NCBI GenBank assembly: GCA_946482635.1
Contig: CAMLSG010000177.1
Location: 1-11,554 of the forward strand
DNA length: 11,554 bases
Direction: 5' to 3'
DNA from: an uncultured Duganella sp.
Lineage (GTDB): Bacteria > Pseudomonadota > Gammaproteobacteria > Burkholderiales > Burkholderiaceae
The notes under the pieces were generated by a model that saw only the letters and a program-made list of their open reading frames with translations, had not been told where the DNA came from and made no database searches. Shown here piece after piece: positions 1 to 6,857 of the stretch (positions are counted from its first letter, which is position 1; every line of letters starts with the position of its first letter). The position numbers were made by a program, and so were the translations under genes.

Positions 1-811
1 TGGTCACGGTGAAGCGGGTCGCCACCTGCACGCCGGCCGCGCCCATTTCCAGGAACGATACCGCATCGCTGCCGGTGAACACACCGCCTGCGGCGATCAC
101 TGGAACGTCCAGGTTTTCCGCCTTCATGTAATCGAGGATCTCCTGCACGATCTGGTGCAGGTCGAATTCCTTCCAGTCCTCCAGGCCAAAGCCCAGGTGG
201 CCGCCGGCCAATGGGCCTTCCACAATCACGTAGTCGGGCAGGCGGTTCAGTTTATGGTTCTTGCGCAGGAAGATCTGCAGCGCGCGCACGGACGACACGA
301 TGATGCCCAGCTTCGCTTCGCGGAAGCGCGGATGGTCCGCCATCAGGGCGAAGGAGCCGAAGTGCAGGCCCGCCGACAGGGTGATGCCGTCGATCCCCGC
401 ATCCAGCGCCGCGTTCAGGCGGGTGCGCAGGGTTTCCTTCGGGCCGTTCATGGTCAGCTTTTCCATGCAGTTCACGAAGATCAGGCCGGGGCCTTCCTTG
501 CGCTGCATGGTGTCGCCGATATGGCGGCGCTGGGCTTCGGCCAGGCGACCGAGGTCGAACTGCACCTCGGACTTGTCCATGTTATTGATGTTGTGCTTGT
601 ACAGGCGGGTCTTGTCCTTGACGAAGGTGGTGTCGAACTTGCGGTCCGAAACATCCTCCACCATCGCATCGGAAATATGGCCGATGCCGCCAAGGCGCGC
701 TGCTTCCAGCGCCAGTTCGGTCGTGGAAATATCCACGCCCATCCCGCCGATCATGATTGGCACATACTCTTTGTCGCCAAACTTGAGGCGGAAATCGTCA
801 ACACGTTTCAT
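1..811 (-). CDS. Nitronate monooxygenase family FMN-dependent oxidoreductase (3' end cut by the window)
   Basis: The visible 270 residues start at the ATG at 809-811, preceded by an AAGGA-type ribosome site, and run off the left edge without a stop codon. The protein reads as a TIM-barrel flavoprotein of the 2-nitropropane dioxygenase / nitronate monooxygenase family. It has an N-terminal barrel strand with IGGMGVDIST (residues 21-30), LGGIGHISD (40-48), an AGGHLGF segment (202-208) whose His205 sits where the family keeps its Gly-Gly-His active-site motif, and the FMN-phosphate-type strand PVIAAGGVFTG (237-247). Family members oxidise alkyl nitronates using FMN and oxygen; others are NAD(P)H:quinone reductases, so the substrate cannot be assigned from sequence. 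The protein is expected to be cytosolic, as no signal peptide is seen. The gene lies 13 bases downstream of yajQ on the same strand and is probably co-transcribed with it. The family call is firm; the exact activity is open. Confidence 0.85.
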   Translation of the reverse strand, partial: MKRVDDFRLKFGDKEYVPIMIGGMGVDISTTELALEAARLGGIGHISDAMVEDVSDRKFDTTFVKDKTRLYKHNINNMDKSEVQFDLGRLAEAQRRHIGDTMQRKEGPGLIFVNCMEKLTMNGPKETLRTRLNAALDAGIDGITLSAGLHFGSFALMADHPRFREAKLGIIVSSVRALQIFLRKNHKLNRLPDYVIVEGPLAGGHLGFGLEDWKEFDLHQIVQEILDYMKAENLDVPVIAAGGVFTGSDAVSFLEMGAAGVQVATRFTVT

Positions 812-824
812 TACAGTCCTTCGA

Positions 825-1310
825 TCAATCGCGGAAATTGTTGAATTCCAGAGGCGTGTCCGGCACGTCCTTGCGCAGCAGCTGCATCGCAGCCTGCAGG
901 TCGTCGCGCTTGGCACCGCTCACACGTACCGACTCGCCCTGGATGCTGGCCTGGACCTTCATCTTGCTTTCCTTGATTACCTTGGTGATCTTCTTGGCGG
1001 TCTCGGAATCGAGACCGTTCTTCACCTTGATGACCTGCTTGACTTTGTCCCCACCAATCTTCTCTACCTTGCCTTCGTCGAGGAAGCGCACGTCGACCTT
1101 GCGTTTGGCCAGCTTGTTGGTCAGCACATCGCGCACCTGGCCAAGCTGGAACTCCGAATCGGCGAATGCCGTCAGGTCGTTTTCTTTTTGTTCTACGCGC
1201 GCATCGCTGCCTTTGAAGTCGAAGCGGGTCGAGATTTCCTTGTTGCTTTGATCGACGGCGTTGCGCACCTCGATCATGTCCGCTTCGGATACTACGTCAA
1301 ACGATGGCAT
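825..1310 (-). CDS. yajQ: YajQ family nucleotide-binding protein
   Basis: This 161-residue protein opens [20 protein letters not shown] and closes with NNFRD, both hallmarks of the YajQ (UPF0234) family; E. coli YajQ is about 163 residues. The body has two ferredoxin-like halves, with [11 protein letters not shown] near residue 33 and [25 protein letters not shown] near the C-terminus. Family members bind nucleotides, and the Xanthomonas campestris homologue has been reported as a cyclic di-GMP-binding effector. Whether this protein binds cyclic di-GMP is inference. An upstream in-frame ATG at 1379 would add 23 residues, but the start at 1310 matches the family and has a strong AAGGAAAG site at the right distance. 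It is the first gene of a likely yajQ-nitronate monooxygenase unit and is divergent from murB. It is a soluble protein, with no membrane segment or signal seen. Confidence 0.95.
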   Translation of the reverse strand: MPSFDVVSEADMIEVRNAVDQSNKEISTRFDFKGSDARVEQKENDLTAFADSEFQLGQVRDVLTNKLAKRKVDVRFLDEGKVEKIGGDKVKQVIKVKNGLDSETAKKITKVIKESKMKVQASIQGESVRVSGAKRDDLQAAMQLLRKDVPDTPLEFNNFRD

Positions 1311-1313
1311 ATT

Positions 1314-1321
1314 CTTTCCTT
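1314..1321 (-). promoter_or_regulatory. Ribosome binding site that fixes the yajQ start
   Basis: On the minus strand AAGGAAAG lies just before the ATG at 1310, with six bases between its AGGA core and the start codon. This supports translation from 1310 rather than from the in-frame ATG at 1379. Confidence 0.75.
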
Positions 1322-1334
1322 TACAATGAAGCAC

Positions 1335-1349
1335 CCGCCCAGAGGGCGG
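1335..1349 (-). other. Small hairpin in the yajQ leader
   Basis: CCGCCC (1335-1340) and GGGCGG (1344-1349) form a perfect six-pair G/C stem with a three-base loop. It lies 25 bases upstream of the yajQ start codon, inside the probable 5' leader. There is no following T-run in either direction, so it is not an intrinsic terminator. It could stabilise the mRNA or be incidental in GC-rich DNA. Confidence 0.4.
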
Positions 1350-1365
1350 ATTCAAAAGAAGCGAC

Positions 1366-1371
1366 ATTTTA
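1366..1371 (-). promoter_or_regulatory. Possible -10 box for yajQ
   Basis: Read on the minus strand this is TAAAAT, five of six matches to the sigma-70 -10 consensus, and it would place transcription start near 1359, about 50 bases before the yajQ ATG. No good -35 hexamer is seen 16-18 bases upstream. That position is occupied by the imperfect palindrome centred at 1391.5, so the promoter may depend on an activator or be weak. Confidence 0.35.
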
Positions 1372-1377
1372 ACGGAC

Positions 1378-1405
1378 AAACAAGCGAACGCTCGGTCGTT
1401 TTTGT
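1378..1405. promoter_or_regulatory. Imperfect palindrome between divergent yajQ and murB; candidate operator
   Basis: The core CGAACG (1385-1390), CT, CGGTCG (1393-1398) is flanked by an A-rich left side and a T-rich right side. Nine of 13 symmetric pairs between 1378 and 1405 are complementary. The centre lies at the -35 distance from the candidate yajQ -10 box and slightly further from the murB -10 box. Dyads of this size and position are typical of dimeric repressors such as TetR-family proteins, but nothing here identifies the binder. Confidence 0.35.
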
Positions 1406-1416
1406 CATAATTGCAC

Positions 1417-1422
1417 TATAAT
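1417..1422 (+). promoter_or_regulatory. -10 box for murB
   Basis: A perfect TATAAT lies 22 bases upstream of the murB ATG. Transcription would begin near 1429, leaving a leader of only about 16 bases. The hexamers at 15-18 base spacing are poor -35 matches; a TTGTCA at 1402-1407 is only nine bases away, too close to serve. Confidence 0.6.
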
Positions 1423-1444
1423 CGAGCAAAAACTTGATCTACCC

Positions 1445-2470
1445 ATGCCTTTCCCCGATTTTCTCCAGCACGAATACCCACTGAAGCAATTAAATACATT
1501 CAGTATTGATGTACGCGCCAAACATTACCTGCGCGTGACATCGCTGGAGCTGTTGCGCGCCGCCCTGGCCGACCCCCAACTGGCTGCCATGCCGCGCCTG
1601 GTGCTGGGCGGCGGCAGCAACCTGCTGCTGACGCGCGATTTTCCGGGGCTGGTGCTGCATATCGCCCTGGAAGGCCGCGAAATCCTGGCCGGCACCCCGA
1701 CCCACCACCACGTCCGCGCCGCGGCCGGCGAAACCTGGCACGATTTCGTGCAATGGACCCTGGCGCAGGGTGTCGGCGGGCTGGAAAACCTGTCGCTGAT
1801 CCCCGGCACCGTGGGTGCAGCTCCGATCCAGAATATTGGGGCGTATGGGGCGGAAACCAAGGATTATTTCCTGTCGCTAACCGCGTTCGACCCGGCCAGC
1901 GGCGACGTGCGGGTGATGGACGGCGCTGACTGCCGCTTTGCCTACCGCGACAGCGTGTTCAAGCACGAAGGCCGCGAGCTGATCATCCTCGACGTGAGCT
2001 TTGCCTTGCCGCGCGCCTGGCAGCCGAATTTGCGCTACGCCGAACTGGCCAATGCCGTGGCGGAGCAGGGCATTGCTGCGCCGACGCCGCAGCAAGTGGC
2101 GGATACCGTGATCGCCATCCGCCGCCGCAAGCTACCCGACCCGGCGCAAATCGGCAATGCCGGCAGCTTCTTCAAGAATCCCGTGGTCAGCGCCGAGCAC
2201 TGCGCCGCGTTGCTGGAAAAATTCCCAACCCTGGTGCACCACCGCCAGCCGGACGGCAGCGAAAAGCTGGCTGCAGGCTGGCTGATTGATCAGTGCGGGT
2301 GGAAGGGCAAGTCGATGGGCGCAGCCGGGGTCTATCCGAAACAGGCCCTGGTGCTGGTGAACAATGGCGGCGCTACCGGCGCCGAAGTGCAAGCGCTGGC
2401 CGCCGCCATCCAGGCCGACGTATCGGCGCGCTACGGCGTAGCGCTCGAACCCGAGCCAGTCTTCATTTAA
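1445..2470 (+). CDS. murB: UDP-N-acetylenolpyruvoylglucosamine reductase (MurB), type I
   Basis: MurB uses FAD and NADPH to reduce UDP-GlcNAc-enolpyruvate to UDP-N-acetylmuramate in the cytosol, the second committed step of peptidoglycan synthesis. At 341 residues the protein matches the E. coli-type enzyme (342). The FAD-binding half shows LNTFSIDV (16-23), VLGGGSNLLL (53-62) and LSLIPGTVGAAPIQNIGAYG (116-135). The substrate half shows YRDS (Arg168), GNAGSFFKNP (Ser241, the proton-donor serine) and a C-terminal LEPEP, whose second glutamate (Glu337) corresponds to the catalytic one. The insertion loop typical of type I enzymes lies between these. The start fits the family N-terminus, but there is no clear Shine-Dalgarno sequence and the predicted leader is very short. 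The gene is divergent from yajQ and convergent with wspR, so it appears to be transcribed alone. Confidence 0.97.
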   Translation: MPFPDFLQHEYPLKQLNTFSIDVRAKHYLRVTSLELLRAALADPQLAAMPRLVLGGGSNLLLTRDFPGLVLHIALEGREILAGTPTHHHVRAAAGETWHDFVQWTLAQGVGGLENLSLIPGTVGAAPIQNIGAYGAETKDYFLSLTAFDPASGDVRVMDGADCRFAYRDSVFKHEGRELIILDVSFALPRAWQPNLRYAELANAVAEQGIAAPTPQQVADTVIAIRRRKLPDPAQIGNAGSFFKNPVVSAEHCAALLEKFPTLVHHRQPDGSEKLAAGWLIDQCGWKGKSMGAAGVYPKQALVLVNNGGATGAEVQALAAAIQADVSARYGVALEPEPVFI

Positions 2471-2474
2471 AAGT

Positions 2475-2488
2475 CGGGGTCAGCTCCG
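2475..2488. repeat. Short hairpin CGGGG-TCAG-CTCCG preceding the long palindrome
   Basis: A five-pair stem (one G-T pair) with a TCAG loop begins four bases after the murB stop. The GGGGTCAG core resembles a palindromic motif that I recall as widely dispersed in proteobacterial genomes. Together with the adjacent long hairpin it may form one compound interspersed repeat. Repeat status cannot be shown from one copy. Confidence 0.35.
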
Positions 2489-2489
2489 G

Positions 2490-2537
2490 CAATTAAATGG
2501 GGACGTACCCCTTCAAAGGGTACGTCCCCTTTAATTG
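2490..2537. repeat. Long REP-like palindrome between murB and wspR; probable bidirectional terminator
   Basis: The left arm (2490-2510) contains AATTAAA, an unpaired T at 2498, then GGGGACGTACCC. The right arm (2518-2537) is its exact complement GGGTACGTCCCC followed by TTTAATTG. The stem has 20 pairs with one bulged base and a seven-base loop. A/T-rich feet beside a G/C-rich upper stem make it usable as a terminator in both directions. Its position fits this: it begins 19 bases after the murB stop and ends one base before the wspR stop codon. Its length and near perfection look more like an interspersed extragenic palindrome than a minimal terminator. Confidence 0.7.
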
Positions 2538-2538
2538 T

Positions 2539-3555
2539 TCATTCTGCGTTGACGACGCGGTTGCGGCCGCCTGCCTTGGCGGCGTAAAGGGCGCGGTCGG
2601 CGGCCGATACCAGTTCGCTCCACGACGATTGCTTGGTGGGCACGACGGTCCGCACGCCGATCGACATGGTCAGCACGCCGTAAGGCGCGGCATTGGCATT
2701 TTCAATTTCCAGTTTTTCCAGTTGGCGCACGCACGACTGGGCGACATTCATGGCGCCGGCATTGTCGGTTTCCGGCAGGATGATGGCGAATTCCTCGCCG
2801 CCGTAGCGCGTGACCAGGTCGGCCGGCCGCTTCAGGTTTTCGGTCATGACCGCTGCAACCTTCTTCAGCGCCAGGTCGCCGGCCGGGTGGCCGTAGCTGT
2901 CGTTGTATTGCTTGAAATAGTCGACGTCGACCATCAGCAGCGACAAAGGCGTTTTGTCGCGCTTGCCGCGCTGCCATTCCAGCACCAGGGTTTCATCGAA
3001 TCGGCGGCGGTTGGAAATGCCGGTCAGCGGGTCGAGCGCGGCCAGCTTTTGCAGCTCCACATTGGCGGCCGCCAGTTTCTGCTGGCTCTCGCGCAGGAAG
3101 CGGAACGCCTGGTCGCGCTGCAGGCGGTGGATGTGGGCATTCGAGTGGTGGCGCACGCGCGCCAGCAGTTCCAGCTTGTCGGGCAGCTTGACCAGGTAGT
3201 CATTGGCGCCGACGGCAAAGCCGTGCGCTTTCAGCTTCGGGTCTTCGCGGGCGGACAACACGATGATCGGCACGTGCGCCAGCATTTCCTCGGCGCGGAA
3301 GCGGCGGATCAGCTCAAAGCCGTCCACTTCCGGCATGACCAGGTCTTGCAGGATGACGGTCGGCTGCAGCGAGTTGGCGACCGAAATCGCCTCGCGCGCA
3401 TCGGTGGTGAAGTGGAATTCGATATCGTCCTGGTCGGCCAGCATGCGCCGCACCGCTTCCGCAATGATCAACTGGTCGTCGACCAGCAGCACGCGTACCT
3501 TGAAGTGGGTCAGGCTTGGCTCGGTTTCCAGGTTCAAGGTGAGTACGTCAGGCAT
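2539..3555 (-). CDS. wspR: WspR: receiver-GGDEF response regulator, diguanylate cyclase
   Basis: WspR is the output of the Wsp pathway; when phosphorylated by WspE it makes cyclic di-GMP from two GTP and so promotes biofilm matrix production. The 338-residue protein has a receiver domain (about 20-140) with the acidic pair Asp26/Asp27, phospho-acceptor Asp71 in ILQDLVMP, Ser101 and Lys123. A helical stalk (about 145-172) follows, then a GGDEF domain (about 173-336) opening with LDPLTGISNRRRFD. The active-site signature is GGEEF (252-256), and an RPAD inhibitory site (243-246) sits exactly five residues before it, so feedback inhibition by the product is expected. The order and local sequence match Pseudomonas WspR closely. 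The gene is last in the operon, nine bases after wspF, with its own good AAGGAAAG ribosome site. The long palindrome starts one base beyond its stop. Confidence 0.96.
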   Translation of the reverse strand: MPDVLTLNLETEPSLTHFKVRVLLVDDQLIIAEAVRRMLADQDDIEFHFTTDAREAISVANSLQPTVILQDLVMPEVDGFELIRRFRAEEMLAHVPIIVLSAREDPKLKAHGFAVGANDYLVKLPDKLELLARVRHHSNAHIHRLQRDQAFRFLRESQQKLAAANVELQKLAALDPLTGISNRRRFDETLVLEWQRGKRDKTPLSLLMVDVDYFKQYNDSYGHPAGDLALKKVAAVMTENLKRPADLVTRYGGEEFAIILPETDNAGAMNVAQSCVRQLEKLEIENANAAPYGVLTMSIGVRTVVPTKQSSWSELVSAADRALYAAKAGGRNRVVNAE

Positions 3556-3564
3556 CGCTTTCCT

Positions 3565-4593
3565 TTAAATCAGTTTGCCTCCGATCGCGCTTCGCAGGAA
3601 TGGGCCGATCTTATCGAGAGGCAGGATGGTTTGCGCCGCATCCAGTTCGATCGCGGCGCGCGGCATGCCGTACACCGCGCAACTGGCCTGGTCCTGGGCA
3701 ATGGTGTTCTTGCCCGCGCGGCGCAATGCCAGCATGCCTTCGGCCCCATCGCGCCCCATGCCGGTCAGCAGCACGCCGACTGCGTCGCCCTTCCAGTGCT
3801 GTGCCACGCAGTTGAAAAACACATCGACCGAGGGCCGGTAGGCGTAATCCTTCGGGTTGGCATCGTAACCCAGTTGGTGTTTTTCATCCAGTACCAGATG
3901 GTCGTTGCTTTTGGCGACCATGACGATACCACCCTGCAGGGGAGTGCGATTTTCAATTGCACGCACTGGGACCGCCAGTTGTTCCGACAGCCATTTGGCA
4001 AAATGATCGGCGAAGTTTTCGTCGATGTGTTGTACCACGACGACGGCGCAGTTGGGCGGCGGCGTCCAGCCGGCCAGGATACGCGCCACGGCCATCGGGC
4101 CGCCGGTCGAAGCGCCAATTGCCACCAGGGTGTCGAGCGCCGCCTCGCGCTGCTCCGGCAACGCTGTGTTGCGGCGCGGCTGCATGGACTGGCTGCCACC
4201 GCTGTGGCGAATCAGCTTGTCCATGGTCTTGATCTTGTGCAGCAGCTCGGCGTCGCCGCCTGCTTTCCCCTGCAGCACCGGGGTGGCTGTCACGTCGAGC
4301 GCGCCGGCGCCCAGGGCGCGGAACACCTGGTTGACATTGTCCTGCGGGCGCCCGGTCACCACCAGGATGGCGCAGGGGCTTTCCTCCATGATGCGGCGCG
4401 TCGCTTCGACCCCGTCCAGTTCGGGCATATTCAGGTCCATCAGGACCAGGTCGGGTCGGTCGGTAAGGCATTTCTGCACCGCTTCCAGCCCGGTGCGGGC
4501 GATCCATGCCACCTGGTGCTCCTGCGTGCTGGCGACCACGCGCCGCAGCGCTTCAGCCGCCATCGGGACATCGTTGGCAATGCCAATCCTCAT
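3565..4593 (-). CDS. wspF: WspF: CheB-type receptor methylesterase with receiver domain
   Basis: WspF removes methyl groups from glutamates on WspA and so lowers kinase output; in Pseudomonas its loss locks the pathway on and gives wrinkly colonies. The 342-residue protein has an N-terminal receiver (about 1-120) with phospho-acceptor Asp53 in LMDLNMPELDG and an opening IANDVP, where Asn7-Asp8 replaces the usual Asp-Asp pair, as is usual in WspF. A linker rich in Gly, Ser and Gln (about 128-150) leads to the CheB esterase domain (about 155-335). The catalytic triad is visible: Ser162 in GASTGGP, His189 in VQHID and Asp282 in MGRDGAEG. The ATG overlaps the wspE stop by four bases, which implies translational coupling. 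Phosphorylation of Asp53 by WspE should activate the esterase and provide negative feedback. No signs of damage are seen. Confidence 0.95.
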   Translation of the reverse strand: MRIGIANDVPMAAEALRRVVASTQEHQVAWIARTGLEAVQKCLTDRPDLVLMDLNMPELDGVEATRRIMEESPCAILVVTGRPQDNVNQVFRALGAGALDVTATPVLQGKAGGDAELLHKIKTMDKLIRHSGGSQSMQPRRNTALPEQREAALDTLVAIGASTGGPMAVARILAGWTPPPNCAVVVVQHIDENFADHFAKWLSEQLAVPVRAIENRTPLQGGIVMVAKSNDHLVLDEKHQLGYDANPKDYAYRPSVDVFFNCVAQHWKGDAVGVLLTGMGRDGAEGMLALRRAGKNTIAQDQASCAVYGMPRAAIELDAAQTILPLDKIGPFLRSAIGGKLI

Positions 4594-6857
4594 CGGTATG
4601 CGTCGCCTATCAGGTCGGACACCGCATCGAGCAGCGTCTCGTCGTGGAAGCTGCCCTTGGTCAGGTAATAGTCCGCCCCCGCGGCCAAGCCGCGTGCGCG
4701 GTCTTCCGGCCGGTCTTTGTAGGAGACGATCATCACGGGCAGCTTATGCAAGTGCAGGTCTTTCTTGATCAGGGTTACCAGTTCGATGCCATCCATGCGC
4801 GGCATGTCGACATCGGTGATGACCAGGTCGTAGTCGCCGCTGCGCACCACGTTCCAGCCATCGATGCCGTCAACGGCGATGTCCACTTCAAAACCGCGCC
4901 CGACGAGCAATTTACGCTCCATTTCGCGCACCGTCAGCGAATCGTCCACGACAAGAATGCGTTTCATTCTACGCCGTCCTGCGTGGTCTGCGCGCGTAAG
5001 TTGATGCAGGCCGCCTTCTTCCAGCAGCTTTTCGACCGAAAGCAACAGGTCGGGCACGTCCAGGATCAACACCGGTTCGCCATCGTCCAGCAGGGCGGCG
5101 GCGGAGATATCGCGCATCTTGCCGAAAATCGGGTCGATGGCCTGTACCGCCAGGCTTTCCTCGCCGCGGATCTTGTCGACGACCAGGGCGTAGCGGCGTG
5201 CGCTGCCGCCGATGACGACCACCGGCATCTCCTCGGCATGGTCCATGTCGCCCAGTTCCAGCACCTGGGCAGCGGCCACCAGGCCAAGGTGTTCGCCGCC
5301 GTGGTCGAAGAACTGCTTGTTTTCCAGCGTGTGCACGGCGCTTTGCGGCACCATGAAGACGCGCTCCACCTTGACGATGGGCACCGCATAGGCTTCGCCT
5401 TTGACGTCTACCACCAAGGCGCGCACGATCGATTGCGTGAGCGGCAGCGTGATCGAAGTGCGGAAGCCTTTGCCCATTTCGGATTCGATGCGCACCGTGC
5501 CGTTTTGCTGGCGGATGGTGTCGTGCACGATGTCCAGGCCGACGCCGCGGCCGGAGATCTCGGTAATGCCGCCTTTCAGGCTGAAGGCGGGCAGGAACAG
5601 GAATTCCAGCAGCTCCGCCTGCGACATGGCGCCCACCATCTGCTCGGTGGCCATCTTGCGCTCGATGACGGTGCGGCGGATCTTTTCCGGATCGACGCCG
5701 CGGCCATCGTCGCTGATCTCGATATTCAGCATGCCGGCGCGGTGGCGCGCTTCCATCACGATGGTGCCGGTAGCTGGCTTGCCGGCTGCAAGCCGTTCTT
5801 GTGCGCTTTCCATGCCGTGGTCGACGGCGTTGCGCAGCATATGGTTCAACGGGCTTTCGATGCGCTGCAGGATGTCGCGGTCGACCAGCGTGTCTTCGCC
5901 TTCCACCCGCAACACCACGTCCTTGCCCAGGTTGCGGGCCAGGTCGCGCACCATGCGCGGGAAGTGCTGGATGCCGTCGCGGAAGGGGCGCATGCGCAGC
6001 GATAGCACCTCGTCGACCATGTTTTCGGAACCTGTCAGCAGGCGCCGTTCGTAGTTTTCCATGTCGGTGATGTGCTCCAGCATGAATTGCTTGAGCGGCT
6101 GGCTTTTCTGGATCGCCAGCAGGGCCTTTTCCTTCAGTGCCGGGTCGCTGGTGCGGGATGCGGCTTCCATCACGTCTTCCAGCACCGCAAACAGGGCGGC
6201 CTGGTTGCGCTTGTAGCGCTGCATGCCCTGGATCAGCGGATGCAGCTGGTGCGCGTTGATGCGCGCTTCGCTCGCCAGCGCGAGCAGGCGGTCGAAGTTT
6301 TGCGCGGTTTTCATCGGGGGCAGGGAGCGGCCGGGCACCGGCTGTTCCGCTGTGCCGTCGGCCGGGGCCTCCACGACAGGAATATCCGGCTGGACCTCGG
6401 GCGCAGGCGCCGCTGCCGGCAGTGCAGGCGGCAGGCCGAGCGGCTCCGGCAGGAAGGCAATGCCCTGCACGTCATTCATGGTCTTGCTGACTTGCGCGCC
6501 ATTCGCCGCCAGCCAGGCATCCAGGTCGCCATTGACGCGCGAGCACTGCACGATCAGGTCGACCGCAGCCAGCAAAGCGTCAACCCGATTGGCCGTCAGT
6601 TTCAGCTTGCCAGCCTGGGCGGCGATGAAGGCATCTTCCATGCCGTGGGCCAGTTGCACGATCATCTCCAGCCCGACGATGGAAGCGGCGCCCTTGATCG
6701 AATGCGCCGCCCGCATCATGGATTCGACCGCGGCCGGATCGTTGCGGCGCTCGAAGGCCAGCAGGCCGTCCGTCAGGATCTGCGTCTGGCTGTCGGCCTC
6801 CATGCGGAACAGGTCCAGCATGGAGAACTGGCTCAGGTCATCCTTCTTGTCGGTCAT
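4590..6857 (-). CDS. wspE: WspE: CheA-type hybrid histidine kinase with C-terminal receiver
   Basis: WspE is the central kinase of the pathway; it autophosphorylates under control of the WspA receptor and passes phosphate to WspR and WspF. The 755-residue protein has an Hpt domain (about 10-115) with phospho-histidine His52 in AAHSIKGAA. A Pro/Ala-rich linker (about 138-180) follows, then a dimerisation region (about 185-285) and a HATPase domain with the N box around Asn343 (HMLRNAVDHG), G1 DDGRGVD (383-389) and G2 GRGVGLDIV (436-444). A CheW-like regulatory domain (about 475-615) comes next, then a receiver (631-755) with Asp682 in TDVDMPRMDG and Lys734. The whole is cytosolic and works at the receptor array. 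There is no separate P2 docking domain of the E. coli CheA kind, and the receiver is covalently attached, as in other WspE proteins. It overlaps wspD and wspF by four bases each. Confidence 0.96.
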   Translation of the reverse strand: MTDKKDDLSQFSMLDLFRMEADSQTQILTDGLLAFERRNDPAAVESMMRAAHSIKGAASIVGLEMIVQLAHGMEDAFIAAQAGKLKLTANRVDALLAAVDLIVQCSRVNGDLDAWLAANGAQVSKTMNDVQGIAFLPEPLGLPPALPAAAPAPEVQPDIPVVEAPADGTAEQPVPGRSLPPMKTAQNFDRLLALASEARINAHQLHPLIQGMQRYKRNQAALFAVLEDVMEAASRTSDPALKEKALLAIQKSQPLKQFMLEHITDMENYERRLLTGSENMVDEVLSLRMRPFRDGIQHFPRMVRDLARNLGKDVVLRVEGEDTLVDRDILQRIESPLNHMLRNAVDHGMESAQERLAAGKPATGTIVMEARHRAGMLNIEISDDGRGVDPEKIRRTVIERKMATEQMVGAMSQAELLEFLFLPAFSLKGGITEISGRGVGLDIVHDTIRQQNGTVRIESEMGKGFRTSITLPLTQSIVRALVVDVKGEAYAVPIVKVERVFMVPQSAVHTLENKQFFDHGGEHLGLVAAAQVLELGDMDHAEEMPVVVIGGSARRYALVVDKIRGEESLAVQAIDPIFGKMRDISAAALLDDGEPVLILDVPDLLLSVEKLLEEGGLHQLTRADHAGRRRMKRILVVDDSLTVREMERKLLVGRGFEVDIAVDGIDGWNVVRSGDYDLVITDVDMPRMDGIELVTLIKKDLHLHKLPVMIVSYKDRPEDRARGLAAGADYYLTKGSFHDETLLDAVSDLIGDAYR

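Noticed and set aside
1335..1349. G/C hairpin between yajQ and murB as an intrinsic terminator
   Set aside because: No T-run follows on either strand, and it lies in the leader of yajQ, where termination would need an attenuation mechanism for which there is no sign.
1311..1379. Longer yajQ starting at 1379 (23 extra residues)
   Set aside because: The extension is not part of the family, would contain the leader hairpin and candidate promoter, and lacks a ribosome site as good as the one before 1310.
1402..1407. TTGTCA as the -35 box of murB
   Set aside because: It is only nine bases from the TATAAT, and nothing like a -10 box lies 17 bases downstream of it.
2497..4668. A 723-codon plus-strand open frame opposite wspR and wspF
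   Set aside because: It is antisense to two genes with full domain signatures. Its translation is rich in His, Gln, Val and Arg with no recognisable domain, the usual shadow of high-GC codon use.
4506..6005. A 499-codon plus-strand open frame opposite wspE
   Set aside because: Same reasoning: it mirrors wspE, has shadow-like composition and has no motif. Other long plus-strand frames opposite wspA, wspC and wspD were dismissed likewise.
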